A stretch of 34,833 bases of DNA from an uncultured Alphaproteobacteria bacterium (GTDB lineage Bacteria > Pseudomonadota > Alphaproteobacteria > Rickettsiales > UBA1997), in assembly GCA_903937405.1 (NCBI GenBank), contig CAIZZE010000059.1:78075-112907 (forward strand). The letters are read 5' to 3'. The notes beneath the pieces are model-generated. The model saw nothing but the letters and a program-made list of their open reading frames with translations. It did not search any database and was not told where the DNA came from. The first letter of the stretch is position 1, and every line of letters begins with the position of its first letter. This document shows, one piece after another, positions 16,075-24,326 of this stretch. A program made the translations under genes and the position numbers.

Positions 16075-17946
16075 TTATAATTTTTTTAACTGTTCAACGA
16101 CTTCAGGATTAACAAGAGTCGCAACATCTCCCAAATCTTTTTCTCCCGCAACTATTTTTTTTATAATACGACGCATGATTTTTCCGGAGCGAGTTTTAGG
16201 CAAATCAGAAACAAAGGAAATTTTTTCTGGTTTGGCAATTGAGCCAATCTGCTTTTGAATTAAACCCATAATTTCATTTTCGATATTTTTGGCACTATCT
16301 TTTGTAATTACAAAAGCATGAATTACTTCACCTTTAATATCGTGAGGAACGCCAATTACAGCAGATTCAGAAACATTTTTATGCGAGTTGATAGCATTTT
16401 CAATTTCTGCGGTTCCAAGGCGATGTCCCGAAACTTTAATTACATCATCAGTTCTGCCATTGATTCGATAAAGACCATTTTCATCAATAAATGCGCCATC
16501 TCCTGAAAAATAATAACCCGGAAATTGGCTGTAATAAGTTTGAAAGAATTTTTCATCATCACCCCAAATACCTTGAGTCATACCTGGCCAAGGTTGAGAG
16601 AAACATAAATTTCCGCTTTTATTTTTTTGAGTAATTTCTTTTCCCAAATCATCAAATAAAATTGGCACAATTCCTGGAAGCGGCAAACCGGCGTAAGATG
16701 GCTTGCTTTGGGTAACGCCAGCCATTGTTGAAATTAAAATCCCGCCGGTTTCTGTTTGCCACCAAGTGTCCACAATCGGGCATTTTTTATTGCCAACTTT
16801 TTCAAAATACCATTGCCAAGCTTCTTCATTTATTGGCTCTCCAACTGATCCTAAAATTTTTAGCGAAGATAGATCTTGCCCTTCAATAAACTTATCACCC
16901 TTTTGCATTAAAGAGCGAATTGCGGTTGGCGCGGTGTAAAAAATATTAACTTTATGTTTTTTTATAACCTCCCAGAAGCGACTGGCTGTAGGATAAGTTG
17001 GGATTCCTTCAAACATTAAACTTGTAGCGCCGTTTAAAAGCGGGCCATAAATTAAATAAGTGTGACCTGTGATCCAGCCAATATCGGCGCTGCTAAAGTA
17101 GATATCATCTTGCTGATATTGAAAAACATTTTGAAAAGAATATCCGGCGTAAACCATATAACCTGCAGCTGCGTGTAAAATGCCTTTTGGTTTACCGGTT
17201 GAACCAGATGTGTAAAGGACGAAAAGCGGATCATTAGAATCAATAATTTCAGCTTTATTTATGCTGTGATATTTTTTGATTTCATCTTGCCAAATGATAA
17301 TATTTTTGCCCGAAATTTCTTGTTGCGATCTTTGATAAACTATCACTGATTCAACATTTGGGCATTGCGTTAAAGCTTCTTTAACAATTTCAAAAAGCTC
17401 AATTTTTTTGTCACCGCGAAAAAGCAAATCAGAAGTAATCAGCATTTTCGCAGCACAATCCTGAATTCTTCCCGCTAAAGCCTGCGCCGAAAATCCGGCG
17501 AAAACCACAGAATGAACCGCGCCAATTCTAGCGCAAGCAAGCATTGCAATTGCGCTTTGCAAAATCATTGGCATGTAAATACAAACCCGATCGCCCTTTT
17601 TTATGCCACGCGCAAGCAGTAAATTAGCGAATTGACAAGTTTGTTCGTGAAGTTCTTTGTAAGTGATTTTTTGACTTGCAATATTTGGATCATTCGATTC
17701 CCAAATGAAGGCAATTTTATCGCCCAGCTTTTCTAAATGGCGATCGAGACAATTATAAGAAATATTGGTTTTACCATTTTCAAACCAAGAAATTTGCGCT
17801 TTTGATAAATCGCAATTCATGGTTTTTTGCCATTTTTCAAACCAGAAAAAATTATTGGCAATTTCCGACCAAAATTTTTGCGGATCTTGAATTGAGGCTT
17901 GATATTCCTCGTGATATTGCTCTTTGGATAAAATTTTAAATGTCAT
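16075..17946 (-). CDS. acsA: Acetyl-CoA synthetase (AMP-forming)
   Basis: Adenylate-forming enzyme that makes acetyl-CoA from acetate, ATP and CoA. Seen are the P-loop-like [11 protein letters not shown], the substrate-pocket [10 protein letters not shown] whose tryptophan restricts the pocket to small acids, the [19 protein letters not shown] hinge region, and near the end [10 protein letters not shown] with the catalytic lysine that is acetylated for control in other bacteria. A longer in-frame start at 18009 would overlap the preceding gene; I chose the ATG at 17946, four bases after the previous stop, giving 623 residues. Propionyl-CoA synthetase is less likely given the double tryptophan. 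Confidence 0.93.
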   Translation of the reverse strand: MTFKILSKEQYHEEYQASIQDPQKFWSEIANNFFWFEKWQKTMNCDLSKAQISWFENGKTNISYNCLDRHLEKLGDKIAFIWESNDPNIASQKITYKELHEQTCQFANLLLARGIKKGDRVCIYMPMILQSAIAMLACARIGAVHSVVFAGFSAQALAGRIQDCAAKMLITSDLLFRGDKKIELFEIVKEALTQCPNVESVIVYQRSQQEISGKNIIIWQDEIKKYHSINKAEIIDSNDPLFVLYTSGSTGKPKGILHAAAGYMVYAGYSFQNVFQYQQDDIYFSSADIGWITGHTYLIYGPLLNGATSLMFEGIPTYPTASRFWEVIKKHKVNIFYTAPTAIRSLMQKGDKFIEGQDLSSLKILGSVGEPINEEAWQWYFEKVGNKKCPIVDTWWQTETGGILISTMAGVTQSKPSYAGLPLPGIVPILFDDLGKEITQKNKSGNLCFSQPWPGMTQGIWGDDEKFFQTYYSQFPGYYFSGDGAFIDENGLYRINGRTDDVIKVSGHRLGTAEIENAINSHKNVSESAVIGVPHDIKGEVIHAFVITKDSAKNIENEIMGLIQKQIGSIAKPEKISFVSDLPKTRSGKIMRRIIKKIVAGEKDLGDVATLVNPEVVEQLKKL

Positions 17947-17950
17947 TAAT

Positions 17951-18691
17951 TTAATATTTGTAATAATCACCTTTTCGAAACATATCCAAAGCTTTCGTGG
18001 CTTCTGCACTTAATACCGAATTATCTGGTATCGTCGCTTTTTGCGCTTCTTCAATTTTTATTTTTAAATTTTCTGTAGTTCCATCAAAAATTATTCCAGG
18101 ATTTTTTGCCATTGCCGCCGCGTGATGCGCTCCACTAACCGAATAAGATAAAAATCGCGAACCAAGATTATTGCAGCAATAATCCAGCTCATTCATTTTT
18201 TCATGAACACAGAATATTTTATTTTCTTCCATCATCAAAATGGTTCCGGGATTTATGGTGCGCGGAATTACGGCGCCATCTTCCGCGAAATCGTATCTTT
18301 TTAATTTAAGTTCTTTGAGAAATTTTTTAGGCAATTCCAAATCATTGGGCATCACGATTGCATAAACATCGCCACTTTCTTCATTTTTATAAATCAGTGA
18401 TTTAACAGCATTTTTTAATTCAACTCCAAATTCACCGCTATTATAATTTACCCAATAACCAAGAGCATCTTCAGCTTTAGAAATTTCCGGTTTATTGGCA
18501 ATAAATCCTTCAAAATCAGGACCAGCAGCGAATAAAAATTGCAGGGTTTTTTCGATGCGCAAATCATCTTGTTCTTTTTGAGATGCGCTAAATGCTTTAT
18601 CTTCCTTTTCCATCGCGGAATCACGATATATTTTAGCCTGCTCAAAAACATCACCAAAATCATCAGAAGTGGAAAAGTGGAAAAGTGGCAT
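17951..18691 (-). CDS. Uncharacterised protein
   Basis: A 246-residue soluble protein that I cannot assign to a family. There is no signal peptide or membrane segment. The first half is acidic and lysine-rich, with FHFSTSDDFGDVFEQAKIY at the start. The middle holds PRTINPGTILMMEEN. A Cys-containing stretch, CVHEKMNELDYCCNNLGSRF (about 159-178), is followed by YSVSGAHHAAAMAKNPGIIF. It sits 20 bases downstream of ubiB and four bases upstream of acsA, so it is probably in one transcription unit. Codon use is like its neighbours. The regular length and tight spacing support a real gene. Confidence 0.75.
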   Translation of the reverse strand: MPLFHFSTSDDFGDVFEQAKIYRDSAMEKEDKAFSASQKEQDDLRIEKTLQFLFAAGPDFEGFIANKPEISKAEDALGYWVNYNSGEFGVELKNAVKSLIYKNEESGDVYAIVMPNDLELPKKFLKELKLKRYDFAEDGAVIPRTINPGTILMMEENKIFCVHEKMNELDYCCNNLGSRFLSYSVSGAHHAAAMAKNPGIIFDGTTENLKIKIEEAQKATIPDNSVLSAEATKALDMFRKGDYYKY

Positions 18692-18711
18692 AATCTTCTC
18701 TTAGTTAAAGT

Positions 18712-20004
18712 TTAAAGTTCTCTTAAAAACTTTCTTCCTAGTGCAATTAAATCAAAAATTGAATCGCGGATTTTGGCATCAAAACCGATATTTCTTTTGA
18801 CCCATTTCTTTACCCATGGGCGCGCTAAATCCCAAATATTTAAATTTGGATCGAGAGTCATGCCAACACCTTCAACTAAAAGCAGGGTTTTTTGCAATAA
18901 TAATAATTCCGGGCGCGTCACCATTTTATAATCGCGAGTCATGATTATTAAATTAGTCAAAAGCCGTGCCACAGAAATGTCTTTTACCGAGCTTCCGACA
19001 ATAGTTTCACCAATTTTGCGACATGACAATGCCAACTCATCAACATTAGTTCTAGGAGGCACTAAACCGATTTCAATGTGAATTTCTGCAACTCTTTTAT
19101 AATCGCGTTGTAAAAAGCCGATTAAAATTTCTGCAATCGCGATGCGGGTTTTTTTATCGATTTTTCCCATTATGCCAAAATCAACTACACCAATATCACC
19201 GTTTCTAAGCAAAAATAGATTGCCCGGATGCATATCGGCGTGAAAAAAACCGTGATTATAAACTTGTTCAAAATAGCTAATTACAAAATTTTTGGCGATT
19301 TGTTTTTTATCAAATGTCGATTCCGCGATAGCTTTACTATTAGAAAAAGGAATTCCGTCCAGCCACTCTAAAACTAAAACTTTGGAAGTTGAATCTTTCC
19401 AAAAAATTTTTGGGACATAAAAGCCTTCAAGACCTTGTAAATCTTCTTTTAAGCGCGAGGCGTTGGCAGCTTCGTGTAAAAGATCAAGCTCATCGCGCGA
19501 CACTTGTTTTAGAAGGTTAGCAACATCTAAAAAGCTTTTGGCTAAATATTTAGAAAAGCAGGAAATGATTTTTATCAATAATCGTAAAGTGCAAATATCA
19601 CGATTCATGATTTTAGCAATTTGCGGACGCAAGATTTTTACGGCAACATCAGTGCCATCTTTTAATTTTGCTTTGTGAACTTGAGCAATTGAGGCTGATG
19701 CAACTGGAGTGAAATTAAATTCCGCAAAGAAATTTTCAGCCTGAGGGCCGAATTCGTGAGTAAGAATTTCTTTAACAATAGATTGGGGAAATGGAGGAAG
19801 ACGATCTTGAAAACTGGAAAGAATTATTGCCATCTCTTCTCCGACCAGATCAGGTCGCACTGACAGAATTTGGCCAAGCTTTATAAATGAAGGTCCGGCG
19901 AATTTTAAAAAGTAATAAACCGCTTTATTTTTATTGAAGAGATAGATTGGTAAACAGAGCAAAAATAAAGCGAATAGCCTGAAAAGATTTAGAATCGGGA
20001 TCAC
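18712..20004 (-). CDS. ubiB: UbiB-family atypical kinase (ubiquinone biosynthesis)
   Basis: Member of the ABC1/ADCK/UbiB family that supports ubiquinone synthesis at the inner membrane. The family motifs are present: FIKLGQILSVRPDLVGEE (KxGQ), an alanine-rich loop SASIAQVHKAKLKDGTDVAVKIL, HADMHPGNLFLL, and DFGIMGKID. The N-terminus starts with a hydrophobic segment (about 5-23). At 430 residues it is shorter than E. coli UbiB (about 546), and I see no C-terminal pair of transmembrane helices: it ends LIALGRKFLREL. The membrane contact may instead be N-terminal. It lies 16 bases downstream of a small membrane protein. Confidence 0.92.
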   Translation of the reverse strand: MIPILNLFRLFALFLLCLPIYLFNKNKAVYYFLKFAGPSFIKLGQILSVRPDLVGEEMAIILSSFQDRLPPFPQSIVKEILTHEFGPQAENFFAEFNFTPVASASIAQVHKAKLKDGTDVAVKILRPQIAKIMNRDICTLRLLIKIISCFSKYLAKSFLDVANLLKQVSRDELDLLHEAANASRLKEDLQGLEGFYVPKIFWKDSTSKVLVLEWLDGIPFSNSKAIAESTFDKKQIAKNFVISYFEQVYNHGFFHADMHPGNLFLLRNGDIGVVDFGIMGKIDKKTRIAIAEILIGFLQRDYKRVAEIHIEIGLVPPRTNVDELALSCRKIGETIVGSSVKDISVARLLTNLIIMTRDYKMVTRPELLLLQKTLLLVEGVGMTLDPNLNIWDLARPWVKKWVKRNIGFDAKIRDSIFDLIALGRKFLREL

Positions 20005-20020
20005 TTGTTTTTATGGTTGC

Positions 20021-20356
20021 CTATTTATTTGGAGCACCGGGATTTTCCGGAACAGAACTACCAGCGCCTTGATGAACATCAACTTTGATTTTACTTAAGT
20101 CAACATCAACCCCGGCCCAGCTAAATAATTTGTTTAGCAGCTGCGATATTATATCGATAATATTTCCCGAAACTTCCTGGACTCTTGATAATACAAGTTT
20201 TAGGGCATTTGTTGCCTCAGGCGACATCTTAAGAATAACGGCCACCTCATCAACAGTAATGATATTTAGAACCAGCATAACAACAAGAATTGAAAAGGCA
20301 GTTGAGGCAAAAATGAAGATAGTCCTCATTGCCATAAAAGACATTATGTTGTTCAT
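20021..20356 (-). CDS. Uncharacterised single-helix membrane protein
   Basis: A 111-residue protein with no family I can name. One strongly hydrophobic segment (about 11-33, IFIFASTAFSILVVMLVLN) spans the membrane; the rest is mostly amphipathic helix (about 47-85) with a Ser, Pro, Gly-rich tail (GAGSSVPENPGAPNK). The gene is 16 bases before ubiB and 67 bases after the small lipoprotein. Its promoter may lie in that gap, which is very AT-rich and has three tandem TTTAA units. A role with UbiB is possible only by position. Confidence 0.65.
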   Translation of the reverse strand: MNNIMSFMAMRTIFIFASTAFSILVVMLVLNIITVDEVAVILKMSPEATNALKLVLSRVQEVSGNIIDIISQLLNKLFSWAGVDVDLSKIKVDVHQGAGSSVPENPGAPNK

Positions 20357-20423
20357 GACCGTTAATTAAATTAAATTAAAATAGATTTCCAATTTCTTAA
20401 ATTTGGAGCCCTTAATAGCAAGA

Positions 20424-20855
20424 TTATTCTTTTTTACACTGACCAAAATACATTCGTGGTGCAATTGGACGAGCATTGTAATTTTGCTCAATTAAATGAG
20501 CAAATGTCATATCATAAATTTTTTCCTGGCGTGATGTGATGATAAAGCTTGGACTGCCTGAATCATTAAGACAATATTTTTGTTCTTTAAGCAAGCTAGT
20601 CAAAAGCTTAGCTTCAGCTTGGGTCATTTTGGGGAATTTTTTATCTTTTGGTGAAACAGCATTAACTTTGGTAAATTCTTCACTCGCAGAAAAAACAAAA
20701 GAATTTTTATCTGAAGTATTGTGCAAAGTCACGCGGCCATATTTTGATGAATTGCCGGCGCAAGAAATTGCAAATAGAAAAAAGGGCAGAAAGATTAACT
20801 TTCCGCCCTTTTTATAATCAAATGATCTCGATTTTATTAGCTTAAGAATTTGCAT
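20424..20855 (-). CDS. Small uncharacterised lipoprotein
   Basis: From the ATG at 20855 this gives 143 residues: a basic N-terminus, a hydrophobic run [12 protein letters not shown] and a likely lipid-attachment Cys32. The mature part is polar and of unknown family. An upstream in-frame start would lengthen it to 156 residues, further into rplS; the 20855 start overlaps the end of rplS by 14 bases. The signal-peptide coding region (residues 15-26) is at the same time a terminator-like hairpin (see next). The true start is therefore uncertain, and expression may be controlled by that structure. The lipobox is near-canonical (AISC). Confidence 0.6.
   Translation of the reverse strand: MQILKLIKSRSFDYKKGGKLIFLPFFLFAISCAGNSSKYGRVTLHNTSDKNSFVFSASEEFTKVNAVSPKDKKFPKMTQAEAKLLTSLLKEQKYCLNDSGSPSFIITSRQEKIYDMTFAHLIEQNYNARPIAPRMYFGQCKKE
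20778..20813 (-). terminator. Probable Rho-independent terminator after rplS, within lipoprotein ORF
   Basis: On the minus strand the arms are AAAAAGGGCGGAAAG and CTTTCTGCCCTTTTT (15 pairs, one G-U wobble) around the loop TTAAT, followed by a further T. It starts 28 bases after the rplS stop, a classic terminator place and shape. It is unusual in also encoding the signal peptide of the following lipoprotein ORF. Confidence 0.75.
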
Positions 20856-21261
20856 CCGCAGCTTTTCCTTCAACTGAATGGTCAATGAAATCAAGTTTTT
20901 CTTTGATTCTAGAAGCTTTGCCAGTCAGGGTACGCAAGTAATAAAGTTTTGCTCTGCGAACAACACCCTGTTTTAAAACCTCAACTCCAGCTAGTAATGG
21001 AGAATATAGAGGGAATTTTCTTTCCACACCAATTCCACTGCTGATTTTTCTAACTGTGAAAGTTGCAGCATAGTTTGTTTCATGCTTAGTTCTGGCAATT
21101 ACAACGCCGTTGAAAGCTTGGATACGAGTATTTGCACCTTCAGTGATTTTATATTTCACACTAACAGTGTCGCCAACTTTAAATTTTGGTAATTCAAAAC
21201 CGCGAAGTTCTTGAATTCTGGCAGTTTGCGCTTTAGCAAAGTCTAAAATGAAATTTTTCAT
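20842..21261 (-). CDS. rplS: Ribosomal protein L19
   Basis: Large-subunit protein bL19 at the interface with the 30S subunit. The 139 residues contain the conserved [53 protein letters not shown] and RRAKLYYLR segments. A short acidic, alanine-rich tail ([11 protein letters not shown]) follows. rplS is usually part of the rpsP-rimM-trmD-rplS operon; here it follows rplQ by 71 bases, outside that context. A possible promoter lies in the gap, and a terminator lies 28 bases after the stop, so it may be transcribed on its own. Confidence 0.97.
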   Translation of the reverse strand: MKNFILDFAKAQTARIQELRGFELPKFKVGDTVSVKYKITEGANTRIQAFNGVVIARTKHETNYAATFTVRKISSGIGVERKFPLYSPLLAGVEVLKQGVVRRAKLYYLRTLTGKASRIKEKLDFIDHSVEGKAADANS

Positions 21262-21270
21262 AAATCTTTT

Positions 21271-21299
21271 TCTTAAAAATTTTCTCTAATTTAGGTCAA
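21271..21299 (-). promoter_or_regulatory. Possible promoter upstream of rplS
   Basis: In the rplQ-rplS gap the minus strand has TTGACC (21294-21299), a 17-base spacer and TTAAGA (21271-21276). The spacing is ideal and the -35 good; the -10 is moderate. It is the largest gap within the ribosomal block apart from the region before rpsJ. Confidence 0.35.
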
Positions 21300-21332
21300 T
21301 TTAAAACTAACCCAAATTTTCATGAGAATGTG

Positions 21333-21752
21333 TTATGCGGCTTTTTTAGCTGCTTTTTTTTCTTTTTTTGGCTGTTCAACAGATTGCTCTTCAGTAACTC
21401 TGTCAACCAATTCCATGATCGCCATTGGAGCCTTATCACCAGTTCTAAAACCAAATTTCATTATTCTAGTGTAGCCACCATTTCTGTTAGCAACTCTTGG
21501 TCCGATTTCTTTAAACAATTTATCAATAATTTCTTGGTTACCAAGAATTGAGATAGCCAAACGGCGGTTTGCCAAAGAATCTATTTTTGATAAAGTAATA
21601 ACTTTTTCAACGAATGATTTGATTTCTTTTGCTTTTGGCAAAGTAGTTTTGATCAATTCATGCTTTAAGAAAGCTAGAGATAAATTACGCAACAAAGCTT
21701 TTCTATGCGCAGTATTTCTACTAAGTTTTCTGCCTTTAATTCCGTGTTTCAT
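21333..21752 (-). CDS. rplQ: Ribosomal protein L17
   Basis: Large-subunit protein bL17 near the peptide exit. The 139 residues begin MKHGIKGRKLSRNTAHRKAL, the diagnostic start, and include the NGGYTRIMKFGFRTGDKAPMA region. A lysine-alanine tail (KKEKKAAKKAA) extends it a little past the E. coli length. It starts two bases after the rpoA stop with a good AAGGAG site lying inside the end of rpoA, so translation is probably coupled to rpoA, the last two genes of the alpha operon. Confidence 0.98.
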   Translation of the reverse strand: MKHGIKGRKLSRNTAHRKALLRNLSLAFLKHELIKTTLPKAKEIKSFVEKVITLSKIDSLANRRLAISILGNQEIIDKLFKEIGPRVANRNGGYTRIMKFGFRTGDKAPMAIMELVDRVTEEQSVEQPKKEKKAAKKAA

Positions 21753-21754
21753 AT

Positions 21755-22783
21755 TTAGAACTCCTTATTTTTCATCTTAAGCAAATCGTCCATGTTTTTT
21801 GGTGGCCAGTTAACAAGTTTCATACCGAAACCAAGACCCATGGCTTTAAGATTTTCTTTTAATTCATTGAGAGATTTTCTGCCAAAGTTAGCAGTTTTAA
21901 GCATTTCAGCTTCACTTCTAGAAACCAAGTCACCTACATAGATGATGTTTTCATTTTTCAAGCAATTATATGAACGAACTGAAAGCTCTAATTCATCAAT
22001 TGTTTTAAGAAGGTTTTTATTAAATTCTGGTTCGATATCAATTTCTTTACGAACTGGAGCATCGATTTTTTCAACATCAAAATTGATAAATACTTGAAGC
22101 TGTTCTTGCAAAATTTTTGCAGCAACACCAATCGCATCTTGTGGAGTTATGGTACCATTAGTATCAACTTCCATGATTAATTTATCAAAGTCGGTGATTT
22201 GTCCAACACGAGCATTTTCAACTCGGTAGGAAACTTTTTTAACTGGGCTGAACATAGCATCAACCATGATAGTTCCAACACCGCGATCATTTTTTGAACC
22301 TTGTTCAGCAACAACATAACCCTTGTCGCATTCAACAACCATTTGCATGTCGATTTTAGCACCTTTATTTAAGGTGCAGATCAATAAATCTTTATTAACG
22401 ATCTCAACGCCAGCCGGGGCTTCGATTGAACCAGCATAAACTGGACCTGGTTTGTTTGAAGAAAGTTTCAGAACTGATGCAGAAGAGTCACCCTTGGTAA
22501 CAGCTAAAGATTTCAAATTCATGATAATATCAAGAACATCTTCTTTAACGCCGTCAATTGCGCTATATTCATGAAGAACGCCTTCAATTTTTACTGAAGT
22601 AACAGCAAAACCATTGATTGAAGATAATAAAACTCTTCTAAGAGCATTACCCAAAGTATTGCCAAAACCTCTAGCGAAAGGCTCCATAACAACTACTGAT
22701 TTAGTAACGTTATCATAACCATCTTTAACAACGATTGAGCTAGGTTTGGTAAGTGAATGCCAGCTTTCTTTTAGAATTGCCAT
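21755..22783 (-). CDS. rpoA: RNA polymerase alpha subunit
   Basis: The alpha subunit that dimerises to nucleate RNA polymerase and contacts UP elements and activators. 342 residues: the N-terminal domain with EPFARGFGNTLGNALRRVLLSSI (about 33-55), a linker near 235, and a C-terminal helix-hairpin domain with ELELSVRSYNCLKNENI and LNELKENLKAMGLGFGM. Both domains are complete. It follows rpsK after a 50-base AT-rich gap and is followed tightly by rplQ, the standard alpha-operon order. Confidence 0.98.
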   Translation of the reverse strand: MAILKESWHSLTKPSSIVVKDGYDNVTKSVVVMEPFARGFGNTLGNALRRVLLSSINGFAVTSVKIEGVLHEYSAIDGVKEDVLDIIMNLKSLAVTKGDSSASVLKLSSNKPGPVYAGSIEAPAGVEIVNKDLLICTLNKGAKIDMQMVVECDKGYVVAEQGSKNDRGVGTIMVDAMFSPVKKVSYRVENARVGQITDFDKLIMEVDTNGTITPQDAIGVAAKILQEQLQVFINFDVEKIDAPVRKEIDIEPEFNKNLLKTIDELELSVRSYNCLKNENIIYVGDLVSRSEAEMLKTANFGRKSLNELKENLKAMGLGFGMKLVNWPPKNMDDLLKMKNKEF

Positions 22784-22833
22784 ATTTTGTAAAATATTTT
22801 GGTTAAAAAATTCGAAAAAAGATTTTTTAAGAA

Positions 22834-23250
22834 TTATACGCGACGTCTTTTAGCAGGACGGCATCCGTTATGCGGATGGTAAGTAATGTCCGTGATTAAA
22901 GTAACGTTAACGCCAGCAGCTTGGATAGCGCGAAGTGAAGCTTCACGACCAACTCCCGGTCCTTTAATTTCGACTAGGACATTTTGCAGACCACATTCTT
23001 TTGCAAAGTTAATTGCATGAGTAGTGGCAACTTGCGCGGCGTAAGGAGTAGCTTTTCTAGATCCTCTAAAACCATGCTTTCCAGCTGATGACCAACAGAT
23101 GATGTTTCCGTTTGTATCAGAGATGGAAATAATTGTGTTGTTAAAGCTAGCAAAAACGTGAACTACACCATTAACGATGTTTTTCTTTTTTTTGCTGGAA
23201 GTTTTAGAAACTGACTTTTTATCGCCAGATTGAGCTTTAGTTTCAGTCAT
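22834..23250 (-). CDS. rpsK: Ribosomal protein S11
   Basis: Small-subunit platform protein uS11. The body has [45 protein letters not shown] and the C-terminal [13 protein letters not shown], all conserved. The 138-residue product is a little longer than the E. coli protein because of a Lys and Ser-rich N-terminus (about 1-24). It lies nine bases after rpsM, in the normal alpha-operon order. Confidence 0.98.
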   Translation of the reverse strand: MTETKAQSGDKKSVSKTSSKKKKNIVNGVVHVFASFNNTIISISDTNGNIICWSSAGKHGFRGSRKATPYAAQVATTHAINFAKECGLQNVLVEIKGPGVGREASLRAIQAAGVNVTLITDITYHPHNGCRPAKRRRV

Positions 23251-23259
23251 AATTTTAAA

Positions 23260-23640
23260 TTATTTTACGGCTTTTTTCTTGCCTGCGATTGCAACGCCTC
23301 TACCCTTACGAGTTCTAGCGTTAGTATGAGTTCTTTGTCCACGAACTGGAAGCTTTTTCACGTGTCTAATGCCACGATAGCAACCAATATCCATTAGTCT
23401 TTTAATGTCGGAAGAAACTTTTCTTCTCAAATCACCTTCAAGAACCGAGTATTCTTTTTCAAGAAGAGTTCTTACTTGCGCAAGCTTATCTTCACTAACT
23501 TGATGAGTTCTCAAGGTTAGATCAATTTTTAGTTTTTGACAAATTTTGTTTGCAGTAGTACTGCCAATTCCATAGATGTAAGTCAAAGCGATAACAAAAC
23601 GCTTTTCTTTCGGAATGTTCACGCCAGCGATTCTAGCCAA
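23260..23640 (-). CDS. rpsM: Ribosomal protein S13
   Basis: Small-subunit head protein uS13, which bridges to L5 and touches P-site tRNA. The start [21 protein letters not shown] and the C-terminal [15 protein letters not shown] motif are diagnostic. 126 residues, normal. An AGAGGG ribosome-binding sequence lies about 10 bases upstream. It follows adk by 20 bases; no rpmJ (L36) lies between secY and rpsM, as in other alphaproteobacteria. Confidence 0.98.
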   Translation of the reverse strand: MARIAGVNIPKEKRFVIALTYIYGIGSTTANKICQKLKIDLTLRTHQVSEDKLAQVRTLLEKEYSVLEGDLRRKVSSDIKRLMDIGCYRGIRHVKKLPVRGQRTHTNARTRKGRGVAIAGKKKAVK

Positions 23641-23660
23641 GGTAAAGCCCTCTTAAAAAA

Positions 23661-24326
23661 TTAATTATTTTGGGAAGAAAGTTTTGAAGTTACTTCGATC
23701 AAGTCCTTGAAAACAAGGGGGGCGCTTTTTACGGCGTCAACTGAAAGAAGCAAGTTCTTTTTTTCATAATATCCAATCAATTCGAAAGTTGATTTGTGAT
23801 AGACTTCTAAACGATTTTTTACAGTCGCTTCGTTGTCATCACTTCTACTTTCGAAATGGTCAAATCCACAATTATCGCAAATTCCTTCTTTTGTAGGAAT
23901 TTTGAAATAACGGTTATAAACGGTACCGCATCCTTTACAGGAAAAACGTCCGGAAATTCTTTTTATTAAAACATCTTCGCCAACTTCGAAATTGAAGACG
24001 ATCTCAATTTTTTTGTTTAGCGAAAAAAGCATTTCGTCAAGCACAATTGCCTGATTCATATTTCTTGGAAAGCCATCGAGGATAAAACCTTTTTGGCAAT
24101 CTGCTTCAATTATCCTGTTTTTGATAATACCTACTACAACTTCATCAGGAACTAATTGTCCTGAGTTCATGTAAGATTTAGCAAGTTTACCAATCTCGCT
24201 TTGCTGTTCAACTTCTTTACGAAGAACCTCACCGGTTGAAATCGCCGGGATATTTAATTCCCCAGCAAGCATTGCGGCTTGAGTTCCTTTTCCTGATCCA
24301 GGAGCGCCTAAGAAAATTATGTTCAT
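23661..24326 (-). CDS. adk: Adenylate kinase (long form, zinc lid)
   Basis: Converts AMP and ATP into two ADP. The P-loop GAPGSGKGT lies at 8-16, and the AMP-binding and lid regions follow (DGFPRN at 84-89). The 221-residue long form has a lid with four cysteines, Cys130, Cys133, Cys150 and Cys153, so it probably binds zinc; many proteobacterial enzymes have lost these. The start overlaps the secY stop by four bases (ATGA), and rpsM follows 20 bases later. The secY-adk-rpsM order is typical of alphaproteobacteria. Confidence 0.97.
   Translation of the reverse strand: MNIIFLGAPGSGKGTQAAMLAGELNIPAISTGEVLRKEVEQQSEIGKLAKSYMNSGQLVPDEVVVGIIKNRIIEADCQKGFILDGFPRNMNQAIVLDEMLFSLNKKIEIVFNFEVGEDVLIKRISGRFSCKGCGTVYNRYFKIPTKEGICDNCGFDHFESRSDDNEATVKNRLEVYHKSTFELIGYYEKKNLLLSVDAVKSAPLVFKDLIEVTSKLSSQNN

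Noticed and set aside
17944..18009. Longer N-terminus for acetyl-CoA synthetase
   Set aside because: It would overlap the preceding gene by 59 bases, and the family normally begins near the internal ATG at 17946.
22784..22833. A-rich and T-rich stretch between rpsK and rpoA as a terminator
   Set aside because: The arms are only A and T with no GC stem, and rpoA is normally cotranscribed with rpsK.
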